Source of the DNA: Setaria digitata
Taxonomy: Eukaryota > Nematoda > Chromadorea > Rhabditida > Setariidae
NCBI GenBank assembly: GCA_003640385.1
Contig: RCAB01000189.1
Coordinates: forward strand, 1 to 64,000
Reading direction: 5' to 3'
DNA: 64,000 nt
The position numbers and the translations under genes are program-made. The notes under the pieces were generated by a model. The model did no database searches. It saw only the letters and a program-made list of their open reading frames with translations, and was not told where the DNA came from. Positions within the stretch are counted from its first letter, which is position 1; the number at the start of each line of letters is the position of its first letter. This document shows positions 40,250-54,393 of the stretch, one piece after another.

Positions 40250-42605
40250 TCAAATATAAATTTCAAAATCAAGCCTAGCAATGGTATAGAAAGTCTGTGT
40301 GCCTTTTTTACGAGCCCAACCACCATTTTCAAATTTACCCTCCACCTGTAACTTTAGCATTTCTTCACTGGAAACAGGACCAACGATTTCTGCATTCTCG
40401 TCGCTTGATAATTTATATTCCCAAATCACACCATTGGTAGTTGATTTAGAAACTCCTTCTTCTTGCTTATTCTCTGCTGTAAATAGAAAAGTTTCTGCAA
40501 ACTACTCTATAAACTTTTTGTTCTTTGCTTGTCTCAAAAAAACTAGAGCTATTCACTCACTCAGTACGGCACAATCTTCGGAGACGGTACGGCCACATGT
40601 CAGACATTGTATTTCTCACCACAGATTTTTTAAGCAATTTGTGATACCACCAATAATTCTCATATATTTCATGCAGGACAGTGGCAAAATCCAAGTTCAA
40701 CTAACAAGGCAAAGGAAAGTAATTTCATTACTCAGCACCGAGAAATTGATGAAGTTCCTGACTTTCTTTATTTTAACATTATTATTTGTGACGAATGATA
40801 TAAAGAACCTCTGGCGGAGCAACTAGGTGCTTCATCCGAAAAAATATCTAAGACGTCAACAGCCTTGCTTTCCAATTCCTGGATCATAAATTGAATCTTT
40901 TCAAGCGTATACTGATAAGCTTCCATCTCACCATTTGATACTAAGGTATCAGTTAAACCTGTTAACTCTTTCACTGCAAAATTTTTTTCGTCAATGTATT
41001 CTTTACCAGCCTTTTTTGCTGCCCATCTTTTTTTTCGTTCTTCTGCTGCACTGAGACCTAAATAGTAACATTATCAGGAATGTTTGGAAACTTGAATGTA
41101 TATAAATTTTTAAAAGCACGATTGTTTTAACAAAAATTGTCACTAAAAATAGTAAAAACTTACCTTTTTCCTTACCAAACCTTGCTAGCGCTCTTTCAAT
41201 TGTTTCCTTTGACTTTAACATTGCAGCAATTTTCTTATATATATTCTTAAGTTCACTATCACCAAGATTTTTTGTAGTTGATCTGTCTTCCTCCTAAAAA
41301 AAACTAACATTCAAATGAACTTAATACCTAGAAAAACTCGTGATTTTGTTCCTGACAAATTTTTTGACAATCAGAAAAGGATAGTTTTTATCAAAAAAAC
41401 GAGAATAAACGATAATTTTCTCCTTTGAATATGCAAAGTAACATAAATAAATAGAAAAGAGACCTGCATCTCAAACAACAGCATTAAGCATTGATGGAAA
41501 CTGCAGATAAATATGACAAGCTAAGAAATGTTAAAATTATTTTAATTTTATAAATATTTTATTAAAATGAGAATCAAAAGTGTGACTACATTTTTTTGAT
41601 GCCACTGTTTTCCAGCATTTGATTTCACATTGGTCCAATCGATATTATCCAACCAAGCATCCTTTATTTCGGTTTCCTTCTGAAAATCAGACTTTTTTTT
41701 TGGAAAGTTCGGAAGCCTTTAATGAAATAATTTTACAATACTTTCCTGATTCTTCATGAAAAAATTAGCCAAACTAACTTTATCAAAGATAAAGTTCCCG
41801 TCCGTATCAAAATGCCCCTCTTCCAGGTCATCCTGCATATTGAAAGCCATAATCTTCATATTACCTTCATATTCCATACCCCCTTCTTCTTGACCTTCAA
41901 TCTGAAATTTTATCTTCCAGAAACATTATTTATTGAATTTCCAAGTGAAAACTAGAAATTACGATTGAAATTTTCATAAATAAACTGCATTCTAAAAGAA
42001 TGAAAAACTTATAACCAAGACAGCTAGAATTACTACAATAAAATTAATGCCTAACTGATCTTAGCAATCCATCCTGGCAATATTTCATCGGCGAAGGTAT
42101 TATAATAACATAATATTGCAAGTAAAATACAGGTTAAAAAAAAATATATTTAATATGTCAAAATTTCGCGGAAAATTTAGAGACGGCAGTACAAGAATAA
42201 TCTCGAAGTCCGGATATTGAATTTTGGTATCAAAAAGAGGAAATAAAAGGATGAAATGAAGCACAAATGGATCTATTCATTCAAGAACAAGGATTTACTA
42301 ATCAAGTAAACAAGCAGCTGTCATTAACCCAATTTATAATTTGTTCTGAAATTACAATGAGGAGTAAGAAAGTAACAAACTTTATCCATGTCCATTTTCT
42401 TATACTTCACTTCTTCCTCCTCATCACTATCCAAAGTATGCTTTGATTGGTACTCATTCCTCGTAACTTCCTCATTTTCATCATCCGAATTCCCTTCTTT
42501 CTCTTTAACATCCAGATAACGAGCATACTTCCCACGACTATGTTCCAAAGCTCCTTCTTCTGTTAATTCGTCTACTTCTGAAAATCTTACCTTTGATTTT
42601 GCCAT
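40250..42605 (-). CDS. CD2BP2: CD2BP2/LIN1 (U5-52K) GYF-domain protein, 342 aa
   Basis: U5 snRNP-associated factor; the GYF domain binds proline-rich ligands. Six exons close in frame: 42381-42605, 41779-41901, 41590-41679, 41164-41293, 40824-41057, 40250-40476. Family blocks in order: KHTLDSDEEEE (about 57-67); AFNMQDDLEEGHFDTDGNFI; AWLDNIDW; AYQYTLEKIQ; C-terminal GYF region from about 280 (VIWEYKLS, IVGPVSSEEM, FYTIARLDFEIYI). Human CD2BP2 is 341 aa. The GYF signature is degraded: GPF is GPV, the Trp after the Met is missing, and GYF reads GKF. Poly-proline binding may therefore be altered. The Met at 42605 is followed by the acidic N-terminus expected of the family. The plus-strand open frame over the last exons is a shadow. 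Confidence 0.93.
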
Positions 42606-43711
42606 CTCTTCTCCACTTCTCTGAAAGAAATTGAGCGCAAATATTTTGTTATATTTCTTTGAAATGAAAGCGCTTGGACTCTAATATCCCATACACTTCA
42701 GCTCTCACAATTATTGACCAAACAAAAACTTCAGTTCTTTCCACCTTCAAACACAAAGAAAAAACTAGATAATAATGTGACTTTTCCAAATTCTTTTCGC
42801 TGTTACAAAAAAAAGAAGAGTCCTTGAGCTGTTAACTGCAAGTGATCTAACTATAAAACTTCAAAAAACCAAAACCAAGCAGGAATTACGGTAGCAAGAT
42901 AAAATCAGGAAAAATATGCAGCCGTTTGATTTAGAGTCAATCTGCATTACCGAGACTTCTCATATGGCTTATAATTACTTATAATAATGGCTCATAATTA
43001 CTCTGATCTTACAACACGATCTCACAAACCCTACCCAAGTACAGCACTATCGTAAAGGTGTGTATTTGGGGCCTGATTCTCACAATTACAAATAAATTGC
43101 TTGAAAATAAGTCTTATTATGCTTTCATTGCCGAATCGAAAGATGATAATAGAAAGAAATGAATAAACCACACGTAGAAATGATAAGTACACAGATGAGT
43201 CAAACACAAGAAATCAAACAACACTTAACAGATAATCCTTGAGTTCCGATGAATCAAACTTTTTGATGTCACATAATGAATAAGCAAATATACAGAAAAC
43301 CAGATTCTCCTCCCATGTAATAGGTAGAAATGTCACGAATCACGCAAATACGAGAGCAAAGAAAAGAGACCTCTTTTCACATAATAAATAGGCATAAGGA
43401 CAGATAAAATGAATGTTTCAGTCACGGAATGCGTATAAATTTGATTCTGTTACGGAACACGTGTGCGTGAAGTAAAGACAAATGAATACAAAAAATTTCC
43501 TGTCACACAGCAAGTATGGAATACGTGAAATAAGTGCCCATACAATGCAAAAGACAAACACATGGACGGAAGTATACCTACAATAAAAAAAATGCAGGCT
43601 GTCGCAGAAACAGAAACATTTGCGAAACGTCCCGACCACTGCGTGCCGTTTGGTCGATGTTTATGCGAAAGGTCGCATGTGGCCGACTGATCGATTTGTC
43701 TGCTATGTCCA

Positions 43712-43793
43712 GGGGTGGGAGGTTGAGGGGGAGAAGGAAAGTGGGGGTGAAGTGTGGTGTCATGTGTGAGTGCTAGTGGGGTGTGGGGTAGTT
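43712..43793 (+). other. G-rich tract, possible G-quadruplex
   Basis: The plus strand has GGGG, GGG, GGGGG and GGGGG runs at 43712-43715, 43717-43719, 43727-43731 and 43743-43747, then TGGGGTGTGGGG at about 43777-43793. The loops are 1, 7 and 11 nt, so folding is plausible but not ideal. It lies about 0.6 kb upstream of the ARF start. Confidence 0.55.
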
Positions 43794-44331
43794 CATTTCG
43801 ATGTTGGTTTGTCACTCGTTATCACTTATCATTCTTATCTGCTATCTGTAATTTATTTTCCCATATTTATGACTACTTATGCTATGCGATCTGTAAAATT
43901 TCTACTTGATTGAAGATTATGAAGCAATTTTTCTTTAACAAAACATATTTTAAATACCGTGGATTAGTATAGTTGTCTTAGTTTCTAACTGATATTAGAT
44001 AGTGATTCGTCGTGGTACCACTGATTATTGCTTGATAAACAATATCACATTTTAGGAGGGATTAATATTGCTTGGACAGTGCGGTGTGCAAATCATTATA
44101 ATTTTTATTTTTATGCATTGATGATTTTATCATTGCTGTGACTGTATGGGTCATCAGCGTTCCTGTAATCAAAAATTTACTTCAAATGCACTTTAATGAT
44201 CATTCATTGTCTGGCTTCTTTAATTATAAGGAGATATCCGGAGGTGTATCTATTAATCCTGAATCCTAAATAGGAATAGACTAAGTTTTCCCGCATTTGC
44301 TTGTAGAAGTTTCTGATTTCCGTTTCACATG

Positions 44332-44341
44332 TTTATTTCAG
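44332..44341 (+). promoter_or_regulatory. 5' acceptor of ARF1 leader
   Basis: TTTATTTCAG at 44332-44341 is a strong nematode acceptor 46 nt upstream of the ATG. It may receive a spliced leader or close a 5' UTR intron. Confidence 0.4.
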
Positions 44342-44387
44342 CTTCTGAATACGAAGCATTTTGTAATCAGCCACAGTATCACTGAAG

Positions 44388-45791
<1,404 letters not shown>

Positions 45792-47675
45792 AATTTGAGG
45801 TGAATTGTATACATTTTTTTTTATGCCCACCACCTGACATTCATTTTTCCTGAATTAAATTGCTAAAACTCCCAGAAGTACTGCTACCGTTGAAATTAGT
45901 ATATTTCAAAGCTGCTTTAGGTTCAGCTCTACTGCATTCTCTTGTTGCTGTTGCTCATATCAGTTTAAATTGCTTAGATAATACTGTTTTCCGACCTTAG
46001 TTTCTAATTTTGACAGAGCCTTTACTTGTTCTCAAGAATTTCTTTCTTTTAGAATTTCACTGAATACGTGAATAGTGTGCTGAAAACTAACCAATTAAAG
46101 AATATAAAACGATGTGAAAATATTTAGTATTATTTGTGAAGACCGTTATATGATTTTAGGAGTTGTGAGTGTTAATAGTAAATGCTTTTACTGTTAATTT
46201 AGTTTGTTCCCATTAACTGGTGCGAAGCATTCTTGCTTACCATCAATACTTCGTTTCCCTAAGCGGATTTTAGGTGAGAGACCAATATATTTTACGCAAT
46301 ATAGCCAAGATTTTTATATTGTGATAACTGTGTTTATGTAACGCAAGCAGTTGTTTGATTCCTGAAATTTCATTGCAAATAGTTTTTTACTTTTATTTTT
46401 ATTGGCAGTGTTGTCGCTGTTTCAATCAAGCGGCTGAAGTAAAAGTCAATCACTTATTTCTTTCTTTTCAGATATTTTTCCCAAAATTTAAGGTTTTTTT
46501 TTAATTTCGCTTATCACCCCAGGTTTTCACGTCCTGCTTATGGCAGCTGTTTGGATATGTGAAACTCTTACTCGGGTTACTTCTACTCATAGTCTGAGAA
46601 CTTTATTCTCATTCATAAGAAGGGACATATTGTGATATAACTTTTCCTTTATTAAATGCCAAAGTGGATGAAAGATCTAGAATGGAGCAGTATGAGCGTG
46701 TTGAAATCGCGCCTTTCCGCCCACTTCAGCTGTCTCAAATTCCGCATATGAAAATTCAAGAAAAAAAAAAAAAAAANATTCTTTGCTTCTTGTATTTCTG
46801 ATGTTTACTGTCCTCGTAATTGTTCCTTCCTATTTGATTATTTCATTTCATTTTATGTATGCATTCATCGAGATGATACAAAAGTTTGCGTGGAAGTGAT
46901 GCATTTAGACAGGTTTACAGTCATTTCTTCCATGTTCGCTGTTCTGCTAAGCGCACTATAATTAATTAATTCAATTAATGAAGATTTTTCTTCAATCTAT
47001 TTTTTTCCTTATTTTTATTTTAAAAGCAGTGATCAGTTTTTATGAAATAGTTTGGAGTTTATTTGATTGAACTCCATTGTTTTTTTTTTTTTTGGTAATT
47101 TATGCCGTGGTTAATATAATTGCAGCATAGAATGAAATTAACTCATTTTCTGAATAACAGAATTGAATAGCATGAATATTTTCTTTGATCATTTTCAAAT
47201 ACCGAGTTATTGTCGAATTTCGAAGAATATGAGAAATAACAAACAAGAAATTATGTTACTTCATAGAATGTTCAGCAAGCGATATCTTTTTGAAATGGTA
47301 AGCGGCAGCTGATTGAAAATAATATTTTCTTATTAAAGAATCGGAATGCTAAAAGCCCTATTGCGAGCTATAGATTATAACTGATTAAAAGAATTTTCGG
47401 TCAGCATGTGAACCTTAATATACTTATGAAGACTAGAAGGGTTGAGAACTATTAAAAAAAAGTAAGTTTTTGGGCCTTACTATAAGTAATTAACTTATTT
47501 TTTTTTTCTTTTTTGAGATTAAGATGGCCATATGCCAGTTAATTAGATATTCCAAATGTACTGGGGGAGTTACAACATGGCATGAGGAAGTAATAAAGAA
47601 GTAAGTTCCTTTAAAGCTCTAAACGAAGCGAAGTATGAAACTTCTTTATCAATAATGTGGTGATGGAGCTTTTTA
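45792..47675. other. Convergent intergenic region
   Basis: Carries the 3' ends of ARF1 (+) and the four-TM gene (-). A single N at 46777 follows a poly-A run; unlike the other three Ns it has no obvious flanking duplication. No further gene recognised; a 31-codon open frame at about 46657 has no support. Confidence 0.5.
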
Positions 47676-48645
47676 CTAATATCGATATTGATTAGGATTA
47701 ATCAATAGGACAGAGGTATTCCTCGAATTACCTAGACGAAAACGTTGAAGATATTTGGAATTTAAATGCATGCTAATATAAAGCTTCACTTCTGCATTAT
47801 TGGCACAGCCGTCTAGCAGAGCTACGCCAGCTTGATTAAAACATGAACGATTGTGCTTTCGTCCGATAAGTCGTTGTCGCTGACGTGGGATACGTGAAAT
47901 ACGCCAATTATAATGGATTTGTTTTGGTCTGGAAAAACAGAAAAAGAAAAAAATGGGTAGTTTCGAGAATGTTATAAGTAATTTATCAATTAATCCACGG
48001 CAAATCTTTTTTTTTTTTTTGAATGTTGCATGAATTTCCTATATTTTCTCTCATCTCTTACAGAGTTCTTTTCGACTGCTTATTTTAAATTTGAAAAATG
48101 ATTATATTTGTGAATTATTAAAATCTCAGATGATTTTCGCTTAAATTTCATTTTCACAGGGATTTTGCTGATGTTTATTTTAAATTATGAATTATTTTAT
48201 TTACTTTTTCTTCTTTCAATTGCAGAAATTTTTTTTTTATTATAAAAGAAGAGAAGAAAGTAACCTTCGCAAAATTCCTGTTCCACCTGTAGTCTGGCAG
48301 CTTTCATCGACAGCCTAAGAAGAAGAAAGAAAAATTTTTGATGTAAATGAAAAAACACTACTACTAAAACTACAACTAATACTATTATTATCAATTGTGG
48401 CAAGATACTTCAAAATTGTCCTATTCAAATAATTTGAAAAGAGGTGAGATGCCACATGAAACGGCAATCTTACTTTCTTTTAAAAGTTCATTTGGACTAA
48501 TCCTTGAATGAGAAGGTTAAAGGTCACATTTGAAGCGTTACAGAGTAAGATGCAGGTAATATTTCTCGTGCATCATCATCGGATCTACTACAATTTAATG
48601 TCGCCAAAGTTGGTTTACATGTTGTTGTCAAGCTGCTTTCTGGCT

Positions 48646-48684
<39 letters not shown>

Positions 48685-51600
48685 CAATAATAGTAAAATT
48701 TAAAATTAAAAATGAAGTATATGTCATCAAAATAAATTTTTGTACAAATAGCTATTTCAGATTCTGAAGGTTAGTTATACTGAATTTTGGTAAAAGATTT
48801 TGTTTTATAAAGAAAAATCAAAAAAAAAGACAGTTTATATACCTTTGTGGTATTTTGTGATTTAGCTAAATTCGAAAAACACTGCTGCCTTATTGAACAG
48901 TAAGAGAAATATACACGTTTTCGATAGCGCCATCTTGAATTGTCTAGTGCAATTCTGTAAGACGAAGACAAAATATCAATTAGCAATTATAAGTCTAATT
49001 GAATTAGACAAAAAAATTTCTAGCAAAAACATATAATCTTTTATCATTGGTTAGTGATTACATCTTTTTATCAGTTTTTTGAGTCAAAAAACAGAAATTA
49101 CTGATCCTATTATCATTCCTGATATTATTCATTTGATTAATTTATAAACAATTTCTTGAATTTAAAAGAAAGGAGAATGACAGAATAATATCAAAAATTC
49201 TCCACAAAAAAAAAAGTCCTTTTTTCTTTTTGAATTTGTTGATCGTTCTACAGTAATTTACAGTTGCCAAGTATTCGGTAATTTATTTTAAAGGATTTCA
49301 AAGAAAGACCCGAGAATTCCTGGGAAAACAAACCACGATGATTTAACGAACATGTAATCATAGATCATTTATCCTATTTGTTTGCAAATGGAAATAAAAG
49401 AGTGTTAGGCCGAAAATTCCTGATAAGTAATAATTCAAAACTATGATAATTCAACAGAGATCTCAATCATAGATGACTTATTTTTCAATGAACTGTAAAA
49501 GAGACGATTAATAAAACATGAACTATCTTACATTTGAACAATTTAATATTTACTTCGATTTATAATTACTTTATAATTTTAAATTAATTAAAATATACCT
49601 AAATCGCTTTGTCTCATTGATAAATGTATAAACAGCTTTTGTCATTAGGCGTAAATAAAGCTCAACAATGATAAAAATGACAGAAATGACGATTGTGATA
49701 CGGATAAGAAGTGAATCGTTATCACCAAACAAATATGCTTCATTATAACCACCCATATCAGCGGTATAGGTAAATGTTGCATTAAGTAATAGAAAAACAC
49801 AGGTAACATATTGGAATATGAGTTGCTGCTTAAGTAATCGGGCATTTTTCTCTATAATAGCAATCACAAATAGCACCTGAAATATAATTTCAAAGATATT
49901 AAAAGGAAAGTTTTGTGGAAAATTTTCCTTTTAATATTTGGTAAAATGATCCTTTATTATTTTTGGATATTTCAACTTCCTTTTTTTATAGAAATTTTGT
50001 TGATATTTTAGATGTGTATGCGATGCTATTAATGAAGCAAAATCCAAGAAAATAATTTTTCTCTCTCTTGAGCCATGAATTAATAGAAGGAGGAAATGAA
50101 TACAAAAGATAGGGAGAGAGGAAAAAAGGGCTTATGTCACATTTGTCAGAACTAATTTTCCTCTTAATAATTAATTATATTTGCATCTGCTATTTCATTA
50201 ATTAAAATGAACTGAATTGCGTGAGAGAGAAAAGAGGGGAGAAAACTGACAATCGACTAAATATTAATTTTCAAGGGATAATTTGAATATTAAAAAGTTA
50301 GAGATCTTGAAGTTATATGGAAAAGAAATTAGGAAACAACTGATTTTGAAGATAAGATAGAAGGAAATAGGAATGGAATTTTGAAATATTGAAATTTTAA
50401 ATTCTCAATCAAAACTTACCTTTTCACTAAAAAATATACTTAGTTGCAGAAATGTAATAAAGCACACAAATGCTGCAATCGTTTGACTATTCGATGTGAA
50501 AAAAACAATAATATAATGTAGAGAATAAAGTAGTAAGAATATAACACCAAAGCTCCATTCAATTGCGCATACAATAATACCCCTGTTAATAACAATCTAG
50601 TATTATTAGTTCATTTAAATTACTGTAAACAATGATATTTTTGATATTTTTAGAAATAAGAATGGAATTATTTAACTAACAAAATTTTCACACCACAGAA
50701 AATAATTTTCGTTAAAAAAGAAGTAAAAAAAATTTACACTTTTAATCTATTAACAATAAGTCTTAATGTTCGTATGATATAGACGCGGCATCACGTATTG
50801 TTAAGTGATAAACATAAGGAAGATTTAAATGAATAAAATTTTTATCAGCGAAATAAATTCATTTAAGCAAGCATCAATTGCATGTGGTAAGAGATATAGA
50901 ATTAGAAAAAAAGAAAAAAAAAAGGAGATGCAAGTAAGTCTTGTTAAACTTAATTGTTGTTCTTAATTTATTCATTGATAATTAAAGAGAAATTTCCTAC
51001 TGATTAATATAACAAAATAAATAAGTCTGGAATAAATTGAAATAGAAATTATAAAATTAATAAATACTGTAGATGAAAATTATTGAAATTTTACCAAGCA
51101 GGTGACGCTGGTACAGGATCCTTTCTCCAAAAGAATGGCATCATAAATTTCGGATCATTCGAATCGAATCTTTCCGGTCCAACAAGTTCTCGCACTTCTA
51201 TTGGACAATTTACTGGCCAATCGAATTTTACCGCTATTAAAATATGCAAAAATAATTACCAAAAAAAAAGGGAAAATATAAGTTTTTTTTTTTTCTGAAT
51301 GAAATGAAATTTCAATGGATTCGGAAACAGCTGTAAATTCTAATAATATAAAGATATAAAATAGGATCAAACATGTTGTTATTATTTATTAAACAATAAC
51401 TATAGTAATTCTTGAGAACCTTCCGGGAATATACTGTTATGGTATCGTTAAAACGAATTTTTATTGCTTTCGTTCTAAAATTTAAAAATTCCCCAGAAAA
51501 AGGAAAGAGGTGCATATAATTTTAAAAAAGACAAACCAAAAATTTAGAAATTAATTAATTTATCTCCATTATTATCAACTCTATGTTTCTATCATATTCA

Positions 51601-52238
51601 AGAAATAAATAAATAATAAAGAAAGAATGAAAAATAAACAATGAAAATGCATAATTTTTAGAACGATATTTGGATATGCTCTTCAAGGTAAAATGAATTT
51701 TGCAATTAAAATTTCAAAAATAAAATATTTGTTTAGATTTTCAGTTCAGTGAACGATCATCTTCAGGTTGTCTACTGATACATGATTTCTTAGAAAAGTT
51801 AAATTTTACACTAAGAAGGGAATTTTGTAAAAAAAATTCCCAAGCATTGTTTTATTTTTTTCGATTTTTTAATTTCATTTCTATAAAGATGTGAATAATT
51901 AAGACTACTTGGTTATGAATAATAGGAAATAATGGAATGCGATCATTTAAAAAATTAAGGTGAAGTTAATTAAAACTGTTCGGTTATAAGAAGGGTGAAA
52001 ACTTTTTACAAATATCCATAAAAATTTTGCACAAATACTTAATTGAGAAATTAGGATTGAATCATCATTCTTAGTTTGTGTTAACTGTAAAAATTATTAA
52101 ATGATAAGATTAAAATTTTATATCCTATTGCTAAATCAGTTATCACAAAAAAAAACCAATACCTGACTTGTCAGCAAGTGGTCGCCATCCGTTTATAATA
52201 TCCTGACGGCAATTTTCCACAAATTCTCGACAACGCAT
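47676..52238 (-). CDS. Four-TM membrane protein, 390 aa, unknown family
   Basis: Eight exons close in frame: 52163-52238, 51095-51233, 50420-50582, 49599-49876, 48843-48954, 48542-48643, 48265-48314, 47676-47928. A Cys-containing N-terminus and PERFDSNDPKFMMPFFWRKD lead into four hydrophobic stretches: about 73-98 (FGVIFLLLYSLHYIIVFF), 101-130 (IAAFVCFITFLQLSIFF onward), 143-160 (FQYVTCVFLLLNATF) and 178-200 (ITIVISVIFIIVELYL). A long cytosolic-type tail follows, Ser/Thr/Asp-rich then strongly basic (ISRIPRQRQRLIGRKH). The layout recalls LAPTM-like or other nematode tetraspan proteins, but no signature is decisive. If the penultimate exon is read through its donor, translation stops at 48240, giving a 314-aa form without the basic tail. 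Confidence 0.72.
49907..49938. repeat. 12-bp inverted repeat in an intron
   Basis: attaaaaggaaa is followed about 14 nt later by its reverse complement tttccttttaat. It lies in the intron between exons 50420-50582 and 49599-49876. Given the AT content it may be chance. Confidence 0.6.
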
Positions 52239-54393
52239 TGTTCTATCCCACCTAATAGTTTCTACCGGACAAGTAAATTAATTCGGAACTGTCAGATAAA
52301 TTCGGTTAAATTAAATTAGAACTATCAGGTAAATTAAATTAAAACCACCAGGTAAACAGAGCGAGAAACGTCACCGCCGAAAAACGAAACTGTTGGTATG
52401 AGTGAACAGGAACCACCCATGAAATTAATTGATTAAATCATTGATAAATACAGACAAATGAAGACGCATGCATTGGCATACACGCATACGCAAACGCACA
52501 CGTGCATGCAGATATAAACCCACACGCAAATACACCCATACGTTCACGCATATGCATATATAGATACGTGCGGTGCGTGCACGATATGAAAACAACAACT
52601 TACACGAACCGTTCACGGTTGTCAATTTTAATTAATTACTGATAACTGTAACAAATATTTTAAATGTGAATCATTTTTCTCTTTTTCTGATAAAAATCTG
52701 AAAATATAATGATAACAAAAAAAAAAAAATGATTGGTGAAAACTTCGATGGTTTTTTTGATTCTTTTTCAAAAATTTCAGATGTAAAGTTGATTAAAAAG
52801 AAAAAAAGCAACGAGCTATTGGTATTTTTTCTTTCAACATTATTATTTATTTTTCAAATCAAGTCTTATAGCTTATTTTGGTATAATGATAATTAACAAT
52901 GTAACGATTAATTAATAAATTGATCGGAAGTTTCAGACGAATATAACTTAAAAATGAACTATTTTATTCTCTCTCTCTCGCTCTATCTTTTCCCTTTTTA
53001 AAATAAGTCGAATGAAGAAAATATTTGATTATTATTTAATAATTAATACAAAGTGAACAGCAATTTTTGGGGTGAACAAAAAACTTTATTGTAAAATTTA
53101 GTGGAAATGTTACTGTCCCTTTTTCAAATAATTTTTAAGAAACAATAAAAAATATTTTTGATTTTATTTTTCTTAATTCATAACTTTTTAAATCATTCAA
53201 TGCATTAGTGCTGTTAAAAAATACATAAACAGAATTTTGTCAACTTGTTGATAAACTTGGCTACTTATATACAGGTGAATCTGACTATCTATTCAGATAA
53301 ACTTGCTCATCTAGACAAGCAGATATAGTCATTTAAATGGATAAACTTCGTCACTTCTTCAGTTCTTCAGATCAAATTTCACTATCTGTGCAAAATAACT
53401 TGGCTAATAATGAACAGGAACTTGGCCATTTGTCCAGTGGGGTCCGGCCAACAGTACACACTGAAACACATTTTTATTTTCATTTCTTTTTTTCTCATTG
53501 CTTGAAAGTAAAAGGAAAAAAATTTCTTTCTGCGTTCCTTTTTTTTTCTAATTTCTAATGTATCTCCACACACAAAAACATGGCTGAAAGGTGATTTTTA
53601 ATTGACAATTTTTTAAATTTAATGAGAGACACAAAGAATTTAGTTATTTTTTGGTCGACAGAACCTTTAATGAAATAGCAAAATGGTATTATTTTGTTTT
53701 GGTTTCATCAACATTGTGTTTTTTGAAGAGTAAATTAATTGAATTGCTAGGCAAAAGCAAATTAATGTCTATTTGGTTTTTTTTTTTTTTTTACATTATG
53801 TAAAAATGAATGAACAGTAAAGCGCAAAATATAACAGTTTCACATATGAAAATCTAACTAATTAACTTATTAGCTTCTGTTAAATTTAGAAAATAAAAGA
53901 GATATGATACTGGATGAACTGGAACAACTTTAATAGTATTATAGTTTATCATGTAATAAAAAAAATAAATAAATAAATCATGAAAATTTAATTTTTCTTC
54001 GGTTATTTTTCGTTTGCCGTTATTTTTTCTGTATTGTTTTTACACAACAATTTCGGTCATATCTAACATCAGTAATCAAATATTTAGAGTGATTATAAAT
54101 TTGTAAGTTTATCACTGATTAAATAAAAATATAAAAATATTCAGCGACTTCTCGAATAAATTAATTTCAAAACAATTCAAATATCATAGGATTAAAACCA
54201 AAGGTGCAAAATTTGGCTTTTTTTTTAAAAATTTTTTGGATGGAAAGAAGAATATTTAACAAATTTCGTAAAAAAACTCGTCAATTTTTCAAATTTTTAA
54301 AAACTAATGAACATGACAACTTTTATAAAAAAAAATTTTTGAATTACATAACAATGTTAAAATAATATTTGCTGAAGGTGAATTCACAATTTT
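52239..54393. other. Intergenic region
   Basis: No gene supported. Holds the tract at 52465-52590 and a loosely repeated gataaactt element (about 53248, 53297 and 53338). A plus-strand open frame 53337-53558 begins gene-like but ends in Phe-rich A/T sequence with no splice support. Confidence 0.45.
52465..52590. repeat. Alternating purine-pyrimidine tract (CGCA/CATA-like)
   Basis: About 125 bp of acgcatacgcaaacgcacacgtgcatgc-type sequence, GC-richer than its surroundings. It resembles the tract at 34970-35160 and lies just upstream of the four-TM gene start, so it could influence that promoter. Confidence 0.65.

Larger units (their letters stand above)
42606..44387. promoter_or_regulatory. 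Divergent intergenic region, CD2BP2 / ARF1
   Basis: Contains the upstream regions of both genes. 43560-43800 is conspicuously GC-rich for this window and includes the G-rich tract at 43712-43747. The minus-strand open frame over 43450-43815 (His/Pro/Thr-rich) is a by-product of that composition. Confidence 0.5.

Noticed and set aside
40299..40826. 175-codon plus-strand open frame
   Set aside because: Antisense shadow of the last CD2BP2 exons, which carry clear homology in the other direction.
43450..43815. 121-codon minus-strand open frame rich in His/Pro/Thr
   Set aside because: Explained by the GC-rich island; no splice sites, no family signature, and other frames are equally open.
53240..53360. 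Tandem repeat of gataaactt units
   Set aside because: Only three loosely similar units at unequal spacing (49 and 41 bp); not convincing as a real array.
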